Positions 22,905 to 34,306 of a DNA stretch of 64,000 nucleotides are shown in pieces (within the stretch, counting starts at the first letter, position 1; each line of letters begins with the position of its first letter). Under the pieces are notes generated by a model. That model worked only from the letters and a program-made list of their open reading frames with translations, had not been told where the DNA came from and did no database searches. The DNA lies in assembly GCA_002205965.3 (NCBI GenBank), contig NADL03000626.1, positions 496,001-560,000 of the forward strand. Reading direction: 5' to 3'. The stretch is from Kappaphycus alvarezii (taxonomy: Eukaryota; Rhodophyta; Florideophyceae; Gigartinales; Solieriaceae). A program made the position numbers and the translations under genes.

Positions 22905-24323
22905 ATGTGGCGCACGGTTGTTCGCCCGTTTGTGCCCCTCCTTCCCGAAATCGAGACACCCACGAAGCGAATCGCTTTCAAGGAAAAGGTTTTATGGACA
23001 GCGGTTACTCTCTTCATTTACCTTGTGTGCTGCCAGATTCCGCTTTATGGCGTCAAAAATACAAAGTCATCCGATCCGCTGTACTTTGTCCGTACAGTTC
23101 TTGCTGCGTCGAATCGGGGAACGCTGATGGAGTTGGGAATCTCTCCGATCATTACTTCATCCATGATTATGCAGTTTCTAGCAGGTACTCGTATCATTCA
23201 AGTTGATCAAGGGCTCAAGGAGGATCGCGCCTTGTTTTCGGGAGCGGAGAAACTCATGGGGCTGATTATTTGCCTTGCTGAGGCTTCGATGTACGTGTTC
23301 TCCGGGATGTATGGTGATTTGTCAATTCTGGGAATGGGTAATGCAATTCTGATCGTGACACAGTTGTTTGTGGCGGGGATGATTGTGCTCCTGCTGGACG
23401 AGTTGCTTCAGAAGGGGTATGGGCTTGGCTCTGGAATCTCACTGTTCATTGCGACCAACATTTGTGAGACGATTGTGTGGTCCTCTCTGTCTCCGACGAC
23501 GATCAACATTGGTCGTGGAAAGGAATTTGAAGGAGCAATCATTGCCTTTTTCCACCTACTTATAACTCGCGGTGACAAGGTGCGAGCATTCCGAGAAGCA
23601 CTGTTCCGGCCAGATTTGCCCAACATTTCGAATCTGCTTGCAACGGTTCTTGTGTTTGCCATTGTGATCTACTTTCAAGGATTTCGAGTGGACCTACCTG
23701 TCAAGTCGAATCGTGTGCGAGGAGCACAGGGATCGTTCCCCATCAAGCTTTTTTACACTTCGAACATTCCGATTATTTTGCAGACTGCGCTCGTGTCTAA
23801 TTTGTACTTTGTGTCTCAAATCCTGTACCGACGATATCCATCGAATCTTTTTGTGAACATCATTGGACGATGGACGACTATTCAGGATTCATCACAGATG
23901 TACCCCATTGGCGGTCTTGCGTATTACATCTCACGACCGCGAAACCTGGCGGCTGTGCTTGAGGACCCGCTGCGGGCGATTGTGTACCTTGCGTTTATAC
24001 TTTCCGCATGCGGTTTGTTCAGCAAGTATTGGATTGAAGTGTCTGGTTCATCTGCTCGCGACGTTGCACGGCAGTTGAGAGAGCAGCAGATGACTCTAAA
24101 GGGGCATCGGGAAACGTCGTTGGTGAAGGAACTAAATCGTTATATTCCGACTGCGGCTGCATTTGGCGGTATTTGCATTGGAATGTTGACTATCATGGCT
24201 GACTTTTTAGGGGCAATTGGATCTGGAACGGGGATATTGATGGCGGTGACCATTATTTACCAATACTTTGAAATCTTTGCCAAGGAGGGTGCTAACGACT
24301 CTGGACTAATGTTCTTTGGATAA
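22905..24323 (+). CDS. SEC61A: Protein transport protein SEC61 subunit alpha
   Basis: Pore-forming subunit of the ER translocon, which passes nascent secretory and membrane proteins through the ER membrane. The 472-codon reading is intact and collinear with animal and plant SEC61A. It includes the conserved [20 protein letters not shown] in the first membrane helix, the plug region ([20 protein letters not shown]), [20 protein letters not shown], the cytosolic loop [10 protein letters not shown] and the C-terminal [15 protein letters not shown] and IIYQYFEIF. Ten membrane segments are expected. I chose the ATG at 22,905 ([16 protein letters not shown]) because it matches the family N-terminus; nothing upstream does. 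No introns are needed. Codon use is GC-balanced, unlike the AT-rich DNA to its left. High certainty. Confidence 0.97.
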   Translation: MWRTVVRPFVPLLPEIETPTKRIAFKEKVLWTAVTLFIYLVCCQIPLYGVKNTKSSDPLYFVRTVLAASNRGTLMELGISPIITSSMIMQFLAGTRIIQVDQGLKEDRALFSGAEKLMGLIICLAEASMYVFSGMYGDLSILGMGNAILIVTQLFVAGMIVLLLDELLQKGYGLGSGISLFIATNICETIVWSSLSPTTINIGRGKEFEGAIIAFFHLLITRGDKVRAFREALFRPDLPNISNLLATVLVFAIVIYFQGFRVDLPVKSNRVRGAQGSFPIKLFYTSNIPIILQTALVSNLYFVSQILYRRYPSNLFVNIIGRWTTIQDSSQMYPIGGLAYYISRPRNLAAVLEDPLRAIVYLAFILSACGLFSKYWIEVSGSSARDVARQLREQQMTLKGHRETSLVKELNRYIPTAAAFGGICIGMLTIMADFLGAIGSGTGILMAVTIIYQYFEIFAKEGANDSGLMFFG

Positions 24324-24986
24324 CTGTGGGATGAGCAGCGCAATTGCAATTGGGTGATGACATGTGATTTTTTAAGGGATTTAAAGGTAACATTGGTAGC
24401 GAGTACATGAATAGGGCGAGGGCTTGGTGTGGGAAGGAGAAATGTGATTTTTTCCTTCATATTCCGTTTACTTGAAGCATGAAGCATGAGCTGAGAGATG
24501 TAGATAAAACATGCGATCTTGTTCAGCTTTGTCAAGCTACAGCATTTGATAATACAGTATCGTAGAATACTACCTTAACATTACAGTAGAGTAGTGTACA
24601 GTATGTACAAGTACAGCTTCGTACTGTACTGTACAATGATCAAATTGGGGACGAGTCAGAGGTTGGGTAGCAGTAGTTTGAGAGACAGCAAGCAGTGTCG
24701 GCACAGCGTGAGGGCAACAAATCGGGATGCACACGTGGGTTACGTGTCCAAAAAAGGAACATACAGAACCAATATGCTGTACTCAATCCAATGTGCTTGA
24801 GAGTCACACAAAACTATCAAGACTCTCAACTGACTACAACTACCCACCTTGCGGTTCCTCCACCTTCTAGCCCCGCCCCTTCTCTCCATATCCTTCCCAC
24901 ACCTGTGGGGATCTCCAGACTCTCCACCTTGTGTCCCATCCATACTACACCTACTTCATTCCACCCTCCACAAACTACCGAAAAAC
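24324..24986. promoter_or_regulatory. Intergenic region with TACTGTAC cluster before the RING gene
   Basis: A cluster of the recurrent motif spans 24,594-24,635 (TGTACAGTATGTACAAG, then GTACTGTACTGTACAATG), about 350 bp before the start of the RING protein. The rest of the gap has no gene. A regulatory role is inferred from recurrence only. Confidence 0.3.
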
Positions 24987-25843
24987 ATGCCCTCGCAACC
25001 AGACTCCTCCAACCTGCGTCATCGAGGAGCCCCACCCACTCAACCACACCCTCAACCTCAACCTCAACCTCAACCTCAAACTCCACCCAACCAACAACCC
25101 CTTCACAATCCAAACCAACAACAAAATCAAAATAACGCTCGCTCCCGTGCCGTAGCCGGCGCAATGGGTCTCGGCCTCGTCACCGCCGCAGTCGGCGGCA
25201 CATATCTCCTCTCCGACAACCAAACCGTCTTCCCCTTTGCCGTCGCCGCATGTCTCGCCACCTTCTCCTCCGTCCTCTTACACTTTGCTTTGGCTGGCGT
25301 TAATGCGGACGGTAACCACCGCGTCCGTGCAAGGCACTTTCGTGCACACCGTCATTTTACGGGGGAACGAGCTGCTTATGTGCGCACTAGTCATCGCTTG
25401 GCAATGATTGATCGCGATTTTACAGACGCTGATTATGAACTTTTGCTCGATTTGGATAATAATAGTCAGAGGTTGAGACGGTTTTTAGAAGGTGCGAGTC
25501 ATGAGACGGTGGCGAGATTACCGACGAGTATATACAAGAGACCACGTGGTGTGGGGGAGGAGGGGAGGGGGAGAGCGAAAAAGGGGGAGCACAGAGCGGC
25601 GACGCTGGCGAGGAAGATGCGGGAAAGGAGAATTGCAGATCGGAGATTGCGGGCGAAACTCTGACGCGGTGTGCTATTTGCTTGGAGGATTTTGAAGATG
25701 GCATGAAGATTCGCATCTTGCCCTGTCTCCACCGCTTTATGGCTGAGTGTATCGACCCGTGGTTGGAACAACAGGCAAAGTGTCCCGTGTGTAAACGAAA
25801 CATTCAGGAAGATATGAATGCTATGCCCCCGGGCTGTAATTGA
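24987..25843 (+). CDS. Membrane-anchored RING-H2-type protein, frame-shifted
   Basis: Probable E3 ubiquitin ligase of an internal membrane. The ATG at 24,987 starts a Pro/Gln-rich leader encoded partly by CCTCAA repeats (25,050-25,080). Two hydrophobic segments follow (AVAGAMGLGLVTAAVGGTYL and VFPFAVAACLATFSSVLLHF). The first frame ends at 25,664 in a suspiciously basic tail. The frame one step back continues as an acidic linker and a RING: CAICLEDF, LPCLHRFMAECIDPWL, KCPVCKRN, ending at 25,843. One extra base in the G run at 25,583-25,587 would join the two. The RING position usually held by His or Cys (CxHxFH) reads HRFM, so a zinc ligand appears lost. An intron instead of a missing base is possible. 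No relative was identified beyond the RING class. Confidence 0.65.
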
Positions 25844-26484
25844 TTACTTGCTCGCTGTCACCGCCTTGATACTGTGCCTGTCGAGGGTCTAGGATAATTT
25901 TGGGGGGTGCGTTTGGCACACAGAGGATGGAATTGGTGCGGCGTGGAGAGTGGTACTTAAGTGTACGCCTCTGGTTGACACTTTAGTTGTTTCTTGAGAT
26001 GGGTAGCTCCGGCTGGGAATGGTTGAAACGGCGTTTGGCTTAGAGGCGGCTTTATCTATTTTTATGGAGGAGGACGTTAGGATGGAACCTGTTATATTGA
26101 GACAATGTGGAATTTGTACCCGGCATTGTAAGAATTGGGCCGTTTAGCGTTGGCGATGTTGTAACGAGTCATGGGCTGGATCTCATGCCGTCATCCACCG
26201 CCTCTGTCGCGACCGGCTTCCATTGCGGATTCATGTTTGCCTCTGCTTACGGGGTCCACATTTAGAACTCATGCAGTCAACCTCAAAAATTCAGATAGTA
26301 AGACTAGTACTTGCAGTCAAGGCTTTATGTACAAAGATTTTCCCTCAAGTAGTAGGTGACATTGTAAAGGTAAGCTGGATAACCAAGAATTCTCATCCCG
26401 ACAAAACGAATGGTTCTTGCCATTCTCACAAGTACGGTCGCACCAAGATCAAGACCAAAGTCACACAACAGATCAACTCTTACC
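25844..26484. other. Intergenic, convergent gene ends
   Basis: Between the ends of the RING gene and the REVEILLE-like gene. Only short open frames; nothing supported. Confidence 0.5.
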
Positions 26485-28098
26485 TTACTGACCTTGACCA
26501 TGTTGTTGCTGCTGCTGCTGCCTAATTTGTTGCTGTCTGTAAGTCTCAGTCAATTGCTGCCGAAACACTACACTATCCACGTTAATTTCCAAGTTTCTCA
26601 CAAGCAGCTTAATAATCTCCCAGTCCAACGCACTCAAATCGGAACTCCGTATCAACTGCTCCACATCCGGCGGATCAGTCGGGTCAAACAACGCCGCAAA
26701 AAAACCATAAATCCTTGTAAAATCCGGGCTCGTAGCGATAGCATTGCCCGGCACGGCGGCGGCGGCAGATGCGGCGGCGGCAGACGCAACGCGAGCAGCC
26801 GCGCCGGCATTCGGCGCCGAGGCATTCAAAGGCCTCTATCGGCGGATACACTCTCATCAGAACCACCATCCATGTCCACCGGTGCGACATCATCGGCACA
26901 CCAAACGCGTCTAATGCGTCCGACTCGACGGTGAGATTCTCCTGTTTCACCGCGGCGACATGCTCTGCAGCGGGCTTTCCGGGCTGGCGTAAGTGGTCTG
27001 TAGCGACAAAGCGTGGATTGGCAGGCGTGTCGACAGAGGTGAGATGCAAATCACGGTTGTGCAAGATGGAGCTGCGGGGACTGCGGGGGCGGATTTCGGG
27101 AACAGAGTGTTGACCTGGGCGGGTGCGGATGGTTGACTGGCGGGCGTGCGGGATGGTTGACTGTTGAGGTTGACGTTGACGCGGGGTTTGCTGGTGTTGA
27201 TGTTGGGGTGGACGAGAAGGTTAAGGTCCTTTGGATCGACAAGTCGCGGGGATATGGCCTTTGCGGAGGGCGTTGTGTGGGTTGTTGGGAGGACTGTGCG
27301 ACGGGTCGTAATGCTTGCATTGGATGACGGTAGCCGAGGTACGGGGCGGTTTGGCGTGCAGGCCGAGGGCATGGAGCGAATACATGTGCGGGGACATTTG
27401 AAGGTGTGGGGCCATTGGATGGTGCGGTGCTAGTGCAAAGGCCATTGGATGTTGTGGATGATGCGAGGAGATAGAGGGTGAGAGGACGGCGACTGGTGGA
27501 GCGGAGTGGCGTAGGACGGGCGGATGTGGGTGGGAGCCTTGGGCGGCGGCGGCGGCAGCGGCGGCGGCGGCGGCGGATTGACGGCGTTTGGGGCGTGGAG
27601 GGGGATGTGTTCTCCAGTGTTGTTCTTTTGGACCTTGATAAAGTACTTTTGAGCATGGGAGCGGATCTGGATGACGTTTTTGGTGCGGACGTGAGATTCG
27701 ATTTGTTTCCAGGATCGACCGTACTTTTTGAGGGCGTCGAGAAAAAGTTGGTGCTCTTCATCGGTCCAGTTTTCTCGGTTTTTGGTAATACGTACTTTTT
27801 GCGAGGCTTCTTGTTGGGGGGGGAGTTGGGGCGGTGGAGGGCTTTTTGTTAGCTGGAGGGGCTCGGAGGTGTGGAGGTTGGGTTTGAGGCTTTGGGGAGG
27901 GTCGGGAGGTTTTGATCGGGGAGGTCTTTGTGGGCGGTGTCTCGGATGGAGTGGCGGCCACTGGGTCTGTGATGAGGTGGGAGGGGACGTTGAGGAGGTT
28001 GTTTTTGGTGAGGATGGGGACATGTTGTCGGGTAGAAGACCGGACGTAGAGGGGAGCGGGAAGGAAAGGGGAGGGATGGCGAAGTTGAACGGGTTCAT
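26485..28098 (-). CDS. SHAQKYF-class MYB protein, REVEILLE/LHY-like, frame-shifted
   Basis: Nuclear single-repeat MYB transcription factor. In plants relatives act in the circadian clock; the role here is inferred. The start at 28,098 ([14 protein letters not shown]) precedes a Pro-rich leader and then the MYB repeat: [34 protein letters not shown] and [16 protein letters not shown]. Right after it the family has EHVPPPRPKRKAA. Here EHIPLHAP is followed, one frame on, by KRRQS and an alanine tract, so one C is missing at 27,590-27,593. The C-terminus (26,485-26,829) has [17 protein letters not shown] and [15 protein letters not shown], the block shared with REVEILLE proteins. Between these, about six frame changes all run in the same direction. 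Exact joins are uncertain. Confidence 0.75.
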
Positions 28099-28665
28099 AG
28101 ATGTTGGTTGATATGGGAGAGGCGATGTTGAAAAGAAGGGCTTGAAGAGTAATGGTTGCAGTTTCAGTGTGTGTGTGTGTCGGTCAGGTTGGGAGCGTAT
28201 GGTGCGAGTTGACACAACTGTTCGCGACAGTGGGCCATGAGTGACCAACCGGTGCGGTGAGAAAGTAAAAGTCGGAATGGAGGATCAGGGAAGGGTAGAT
28301 TGGAAAGAAAGAGGGCATTGATGCGGACCAAAAATCTGGGTAGATTTTTATAATTGATCAAGTTTCCTTTTATTGCCAAGATATTTTCGCATATGTCCCC
28401 CCTTGCAGTCCACTTGGACCAACCATTTTACCTGTCGAAATATCTTGTACGACGGTTCCAATTGCAGTTCTGTCACATCACACTCAAACTTATTTTACTT
28501 GGCCATCGTCAAGCACACTGATCATACCCTAATCATACCTCTAATTTATACATCTACATACACTATAATTGCAACTGACCCCTCCAAGACAATGACAATT
28601 GTCACTTAATTTTACACTCTACATTACACCATTACGCTGTAAGCACACCCTAGCCGTACATCAAC

Positions 28666-28673
28666 TACTGTAC
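28666..28673. promoter_or_regulatory. TACTGTAC motif between divergent genes
   Basis: One perfect copy in the 660-bp divergent gap shared by the REVEILLE-like gene (minus) and the DUF4602 gene (plus), 90 bp before the latter. The same gap carries a short (GT)n run near 28,170. Confidence 0.3.
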
Positions 28674-28762
28674 CTGATTTCCTCCTCGCCGTCCGCCCCG
28701 ATCCTACATTAGTCCCCACCCGATTCCACCCACCCCGCCATTCCGCCACTCCACACCGTACC

Positions 28763-29385
28763 ATGTCTCCCGACTCCGACACTGACTCCACTTCCGCCCT
28801 CGAGGCCACCATATGCCACAAACTCTTCCCTACTCACACTCCCTCGCCCCCACCCGCCCTCCTCCAACCACACGTCCAAAACCCTCCAAAAAACCCTCCA
28901 AATCATCTACCCCCCCCATCCAACCCTCGTACACAGCCGACACATCCGCCATAGAATCCCGCCTCCTCACAAAATCCCTACTACCCCACCGCTCCCCATC
29001 CTCCGCGCGCCACCAAACCCGTACCCACCACACCCCTTCTCTCACCACACCGCCCACCCTACAAACCGTCCGCACCCCGATCCCGACCGCCTACATTACC
29101 CCACACCTTATCACAGGGGAAACAGAAACGACTCGATGCAGCAGAGTATGTCGACCTCCATCGTCGTGAGGTGAATCGCCTCGGGTCCACCGCGTTGAAC
29201 AAGCGGGACAGACGCGACTTTGAGCTCACCGAGCGTACGCGACTCGGCTGTCGTCCCCGAAACGACAGAAAATGCCCATTGCATTACTATTGCACAAGCG
29301 GAAGAAACAGCGTCAAAGAGACCAGCGTCAACGAGAATTGGATCTCGCATCTGGAATGTTGGTTCGATCTCGGCGACGACGTTGA
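28763..29385 (+). CDS. DUF4602 protein, Faf1/C1orf131-like ribosome biogenesis factor, frame-shifted
   Basis: Relatives (yeast Faf1, human C1orf131) belong to the small-subunit processome that builds 40S ribosomes in the nucleolus; that role is inferred. The start at 28,763 (MSPDSDTDSTS) opens a low-complexity N-terminus whose frame I could not follow fully. The conserved C-terminal part reads RREVNRLGSTALNKRDRRDF, ELTERTRLGCRP, then one frame back PKRQKMPIALLLHKRKKQRQ, RDQRQRELDLASGMLV. These match the family pattern of E-V-x-x-x-G, an LG-x-K/R-P-P block and a basic end. One missing C in the run 29,255-29,258 explains the shift. It ends 22 bp before the convergent riboflavin synthase gene. 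Confidence 0.55.
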
Positions 29386-29407
29386 GGTTTTGGAGTTGGT
29401 GGTCCGT

Positions 29408-30268
29408 TTATGAGAGGGGGGAGGGGGCACGGGCTGTGAGAATACGATCGATATATTTGCCGGTGATGTCGAGTTCGATGTTGACGTGCTGGCCGGCGGT
29501 TTTTGAAGCGGTTACTACGTGCGCTTGTGTGTAGGCTATCATCATAAAGGTGAAGGCGTTTTGAGAATCGAGTATGTCGCAGACGGTTAGACTGGTGCCA
29601 TCCACGGCGATGTAACCCTTGGAGACAATGTATTTCATGTATTGGGGTGGGACCTGGATTGTAAACCATAGTGCTTCTTTTTCGGCATTGATTTTTAGAA
29701 TGGTGCCGGTGCAATCGATGTGACCCTGGACGACATGGCCGCCGAAACGACCATCAGCGGCGAGACTGCGTTCCAGGTTGACCCTGTCGCCTGTGCAGAG
29801 TTGGCCTAGGTTGGTACGACGCAGCGTCTCAGGCGCAAGACCAAAGGTAAAAGAGGTGGCGGTTTGAGTTGTGACGGTGAGGCATGTGCCGTTGACGCTG
29901 ATGCTGTCGCCCTCGGAAACGCCGTGGAGCGTTTTGGAGGCTTGCACGGTCAGGTGCACGTTGCCTGAGGTGGAGGAGAGATTTTCCAGAGAGGTTATGG
30001 TGCCCATTTCTTCGACTATTCCTGTGAATACCATGTTGATGCGACGGGGGGTTGCGGTTTGTGGGGGAGGGAGGGGTCGGGTGATGGATTTTGGATGGGG
30101 GCGATTATTGGATGGGAGGGATACGGGGGGAGGAAGGTGGGCGGGGTGGTGCGCATGTTCGATATAAAGGGATGGAGGTTTTGTTGATTTGTGTGATGGC
30201 GAAGAGTTCGACGGAGAGCGGTTGGGAGTGGTCGGGGTTGGCGTGAGTGGGAGATTCCGGATGTCCAT
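29408..30268 (-). CDS. Riboflavin synthase
   Basis: Converts two 6,7-dimethyl-8-ribityllumazine molecules to riboflavin and a pyrimidine, the last step of vitamin B2 synthesis. The reading is intact. It has the signature start VFTGIVEEMG at 30,034 and two lumazine-binding lobes. Lobe 1 contains GDSISVNGTCLTV; lobe 2 contains GGHVVQGHIDCTG and GYIAVDGTSLTVCD. Upstream ATGs at 30,268 (MDIRNLPLTPTPTTPNRSPS) and 30,319 add a Ser/Thr/Pro-rich leader that looks like an organelle targeting peptide, probably plastid. I prefer 30,268 because 30,319 lies in the motif-bearing promoter gap. The bacterial/plant/fungal type of enzyme is expected in an alga. Confidence 0.92.
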   Translation of the reverse strand: MDIRNLPLTPTPTTPNRSPSNSSPSHKSTKPPSLYIEHAHHPAHLPPPVSLPSNNRPHPKSITRPLPPPQTATPRRINMVFTGIVEEMGTITSLENLSSTSGNVHLTVQASKTLHGVSEGDSISVNGTCLTVTTQTATSFTFGLAPETLRRTNLGQLCTGDRVNLERSLAADGRFGGHVVQGHIDCTGTILKINAEKEALWFTIQVPPQYMKYIVSKGYIAVDGTSLTVCDILDSQNAFTFMMIAYTQAHVVTASKTAGQHVNIELDITGKYIDRILTARAPSPLS

Positions 30269-30294
30269 TGCGAAGGTCGTGTTTGATGCTTGGT

Positions 30295-30390
30295 AGTGCA
30301 CTGTATCGACTGTATACATTACAGTGTTTTACTGTAAGTCTTGTTGTGAATATATTCTGTGCAGTTGTTGCGATGTACAGTGTACAGTAC
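30295..30390. promoter_or_regulatory. TACTGTAC/GTACAGTA cluster, divergent promoter gap
   Basis: TGTACAGTGTACAGTAC at 30,374-30,390, with related half-sites before it (ACATTACAGTG, TTTTACTGTAA). It lies between riboflavin synthase (minus) and RNF10 (plus). Inferred regulatory element. Confidence 0.35.
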
Positions 30391-30768
30391 AGATGCAGAG
30401 CGGGCGTGGAGCGCAGAGAAATGGTAGGCGGTGATGCGTATAAATTTTAAGCTTTAAACGACATCACAGATTACGGAGCATCCTCAACGGTAGTCATTAC
30501 AAACACATCGGGTCAATTGCATTTTTTAACAGACCTAGACCAGTCGCAACCAGCGCAGCAGCCCTTTTTCTCCATCTTCCGTTGCGGACAGCATCCCATC
30601 CTCACCCTCCCACCCCCCCCCATCTCGCTCCTAACATTCTCCACCTTTCCACCTCACTTCCCCCACATTTTCCCTCCCGACAAAAAGCACACAAACACTC
30701 CACATCCCACCACCGCCACCGCCACCGCCCCCACATTTGGAAAGGTTTGCCTCCGCAACCATTCCGCC

Positions 30769-32618
30769 ATGGTCTCTCACACCTGACTTGCTTTATTTTC
30801 CGATGCCGTATCCCCGCCTTTCCCTCTCACCCCACTTCAATCCCACCCTCCCGTCACAACACCCGCGCCCCCTACCCGCCTCACCCCCGCCAAGCAGTTT
30901 TGTTCAATGAGCCGCCCAATGGCCCTTCCACCCCTCGTCGCTCGCGCCGTTTTCCACGACAGTCCCGCCTTCTCGTCCCGGCAGACGACCTCCTTACATT
31001 CACTCCATACACTCCCTCCCCTGCTACGCCTTGTTCGCCTCCGCGCCGCCACCGCACTTCCACTTCTACTTTCCTGCCTCGTCATCGCGAATCCTTCGTT
31101 CAGGCTAATCATCGCTTCTTTGTTGACCCTACCTATGCACCTGGTTACCATGCCTGTACGGCTCTTTCGGATGCATTTATCCCGTGGGATGCCGTTGATG
31201 TGTTTGCGTGGAGAAGCCCCCAAGTGTCCCATTTGTTTGCAGGAAAAGCTGCGGTGCCCTCGTGTCACTCGATGCGGTCATATCTTTGATTTTGTTTGTA
31301 TTTTGCAGCATCTCATGCATACTGCCGATGATAAGGTGTCGCCAAGTGCCCGTTATGCTCCTCTCGTCTTGAACGCGCGATTTAAGAGCTTGTGCGTTTT
31401 ATGAAGTCGACGTTTTGGAAATAGGCGTCCCATTCGCCATGCAGCTTTTATCTCGGGAAAAGGGCTATATGATACCCCGCTTGTGTCGTGAATGGAGACC
31501 CTGCGGAGATGCCTCCCGCTTTCAATAGAAATTCTAGCTTTTATGGCCGCTTTGCGTTTGCAGATGAGTCATATTTGCTGCGTCTCTTTCAGCAATCTAT
31601 GGATGATTTACGCCAGGTGGCTAAAGAGGAACTGGGTTTGGAGGCCGTTGTTAATGATGCATTGGCAGAATTGAAGGCGAAAAAGAATGCTATCAAGGCG
31701 AGGCGGACGGCCATGCGAAATGCCGCCATGGCCGATGGGGGAGCGCAGTGGGTATGGAGGTTAAGGAAAAGGGGGAGGAGAGCGCGTCGCCTGCGCCTTT
31801 GCGGTTTTTTATCAGGCAGTGGATACACGAAATGTGTTTCTTCATCCTGTGAACCATCGTTGCCTGAGTGTGGAATGCGGAGGCGACTTTTCTCAGGCGC
31901 CTAGGCGGGTTGAGGGTGTCGTTATGGAGATTGAGAGAAGGACTATGGAAGAGCCTACCAGGAAAAAGTATCGGTTCCTGGAACACCTGCCGGATGGTTG
32001 TGAGTTTATTTTTGTGGAGCTGGACTTGACATCGATTCTGTCGCGGGACACGCTCGAGGCGAAAGAGCCAGAGCTGTGTCAACGGAGGGCAGCGAGAAAG
32101 AAGAAAGAAGTTCAAGCAAAGAAGGAAGATCGCCAGTTGGAAAAGCGCCAGACTGAATCTTTACAGGAATACTTCAGCACTCAGGCCGGCCGTTAGCCAG
32201 GCCTTTGCCTCGGGCGGAAGCCGTTGACAGCCGCGATGTGCGCAGCTTTCCAGCATTGCAAACGGAGGCGAGCCACGCGGATGAAAACACTTCTGGAGCT
32301 GAGGCAAGCGTGCCTGGTGATGAACCCGGGTCGTCTTTTTCAACACCCGGAAGTGCATGGGGAGGGGCTGAGGTGTCGAGCTATTCATCTGTTACATCCA
32401 ACATGGGATTATTTCCATCACTCTCACGGTCACCCGGGAGTTCAGGACAACAGGATGTGAGTGAAGCTGGGAGTTCATTGGGACGTCTCAGCGTAACGCG
32501 AGAGAGCTCAAAGGTGCGTGGGGTGCAGCGAGTGCGGGGCAAGCGGGGATGGCAGTGGGGTGCCAAGAGCAGTACAAAAGGAATCGAGGAGGGGAAGCGA
32601 GGACATGGCAAGGCATGA
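30769..32618 (+). CDS. RNF10: RNF10 / Mag2-type RING protein, frame-shifted
   Basis: E3 ubiquitin ligase of the RNF10 family, which in animals and yeast ubiquitinates 40S ribosomal proteins on stalled ribosomes. Family blocks occur in order across several frames: SFVQANHRFFVDPTYAPGYH near 31,100; the RING (KCPICLQEKL, TRCGHIF, then KCPLCSSRLERA) at 31,222-31,378; GVPFAMQLLSREKGYMIP near 31,430. Then FYQAVDTRNVFLHPVNHRC near 31,810-31,860, KKYRFLEHLPDGCEFIFVEL near 31,960-32,020, KKKEVQAKKEDRQLEKRQ, and VRSFPALQ near 32,240. Most frame changes are repaired by one missing base, for example T at 31,805-31,810 and C at 31,217-31,221. The RING reads CGHIFDFVC where a Cys is usual (CGHIFC), so a ligand may be lost. 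The start at 30,769 is a guess. Confidence 0.75.
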
Positions 32619-32784
32619 TAGTGATGTCCAATGCGGAACACCGAATCGGCGGCAGTAGGAAGGGAGCGGGCGCTGGTGCTTTCGTCGATAGGTTTTTTGA
32701 GTTTTGTCAATTTAAGTAAAACCTTGCGGCGGATGAGGCTTATCTGCGGTGAATCGGTAAATTGGCTTTATTGATGCACAGCGT

Positions 32785-33224
32785 TCACGATTTGTCAACT
32801 GCTTGATCCTTGACATTTGCGGTCGTCTGTGCCTCATCAGCAGGACCGTCTTATTATTGTCCGTTGCTTGGTCAGCTTCGTTTTCCACACGCGTTTTGAC
32901 TTGCGCAGTGAGTTTATCGATTACAGTTCCCAGTTGATCCAATTGCTTGGAGATAGTCTTTCGTCTTGCAAGTAACACGGACAACTGGCGGGATGTCTTA
33001 CGATCTCCATTGCGTAGTGCGTTTGCAGCAGCGTCCTTTGAAATTTGCACGCTATCCAACTTGACAAGAGCCTGTGTGATAAGCTCTGCGGTGATACGAG
33101 AGCGGCGTTCGAAATCAGCAGGGGGAATATTAAGGTCTGTAGATGAAAGTGAGGCAACCTGTTGTTCCAGGGTGCTTACGCTGGCGCGGAGATCCGCAAT
33201 TAGTTTCTCGGCCGTGTCAGTCAT
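32785..33224 (-). CDS. BAG-domain-like co-chaperone
   Basis: Small helical protein starting at 33,224 (MTDTAEKLIADLRASVSTLE). The middle (RSRITAELITQALVKLDSVQ, later RRKTISKQLDQLGTVIDKL) resembles a BAG domain. That three-helix fold binds the Hsp70 ATPase domain, with a conserved (V/L)LKLDS motif. The frame reads to 32,712, but one step over near 32,853 gives a more natural acidic end (PADEAQTTANVKDQAVDKS, stop at 32,785). I take that as the true C-terminus with one base missing. It could instead be another helical bundle protein. Confidence 0.5.
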
Positions 33225-34306
33225 GGAGACTGTGTACTAGGTTCAAGGGCCAGGTCGCGGAGTGGATAGGACGCTGTGGCGAGGGGTGTGCGGTGGCGGG
33301 AAGCGGTCGGTGTTGTACCCAAGGGCGTTCAGTTAGATGTGGCTCATGTGAACGGGACCGGCCGGAAGTCGAGTGGTGCTGGGTGAAGGTGCCTGAGGGG
33401 ATTGAGGCTTTTTCTGCAGCGCAGCAGATGCGGATTATCATAATCAGCCATGCAAAAGTCGGTTGAAATTTTCCGCTTTTGCTGTATTATTTGTTTCAAA
33501 TACGCCCTCCAAACAGGACTTCCGCAGTCTGCACCACTCAGGTACCGAACTGTTCACCACTTTGGCCTATTCTAGAACTGTTTAGGGTGAAGAGGCAACA
33601 AAAGCAAGAGTCCTCTTCCTCACCAACAGTTCTGCTTTATGGTTAGAGAACATATCTCGTGATTTCCTTCCTCAGCGCATGTCTGAGAGATTTATTGTAA
33701 TCTTCTGGCTTACTATTCGGTCTTCAGAGTTCATTCAGCATAGTAGGTAACACAATTGGGCGCAAGCAGGGGCAGGCGATGATAACTCTTCGGGTAAACA
33801 ACATGTTCGCCCTTACAGTTTGGTAAACAAAACAGATGACCCCCTCCCTGCTCCAACACCGACGGCCCTCACTGAGAATTGCTCTGATCGAATAGCCACC
33901 GTACCGCCGCGTCCCAGTGGTGAACACCGTTCACCGTACAGCTCCATTTACCGACACCGCTGAAAGACCGCTTCCATGCACCTCAAACCGCTATTACCCT
34001 CCCCCATTCCCTCCTTTGCAGAACCAATTGCGCTCGGCCATCCTCCTTTTTGCAACGGTAAACAATGCGAATCCTCACAGTTCCCTTCCGCTGCAGTCAC
34101 CTAGAATGTCCCGCATTCGATCTTCTCCTCCTGAAACTGCGGAATATTTCATCTGTTCACCCGTTTCGAAGGTGACTTGAAACAGTATAAATTCTCTCAC
34201 TCCGGATGCGGGAGTCTCGGATTGCCAAACCACAACCACAAGCTCCTCTCCACCCTTCACTTCTATCCTTGCTATCCACGCAGCAACCAAAGCTTCCCCA
34301 TCAATC
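33225..34306. promoter_or_regulatory. Divergent intergenic region; TATA-like box before the malectin gene
   Basis: About 1.1 kb between divergent genes with no coding signal. A TATAAA at 34,186-34,191 lies 116 bp before the ATG of the malectin-domain gene and is the best core promoter candidate there. Confidence 0.3.

Noticed and set aside
24826..25164. Minus-strand Val/Glu-rich ORF over the RING gene leader
   Set aside because: It is the antisense of the CCTCAA repeats and Pro/Gln-rich leader on the plus strand.
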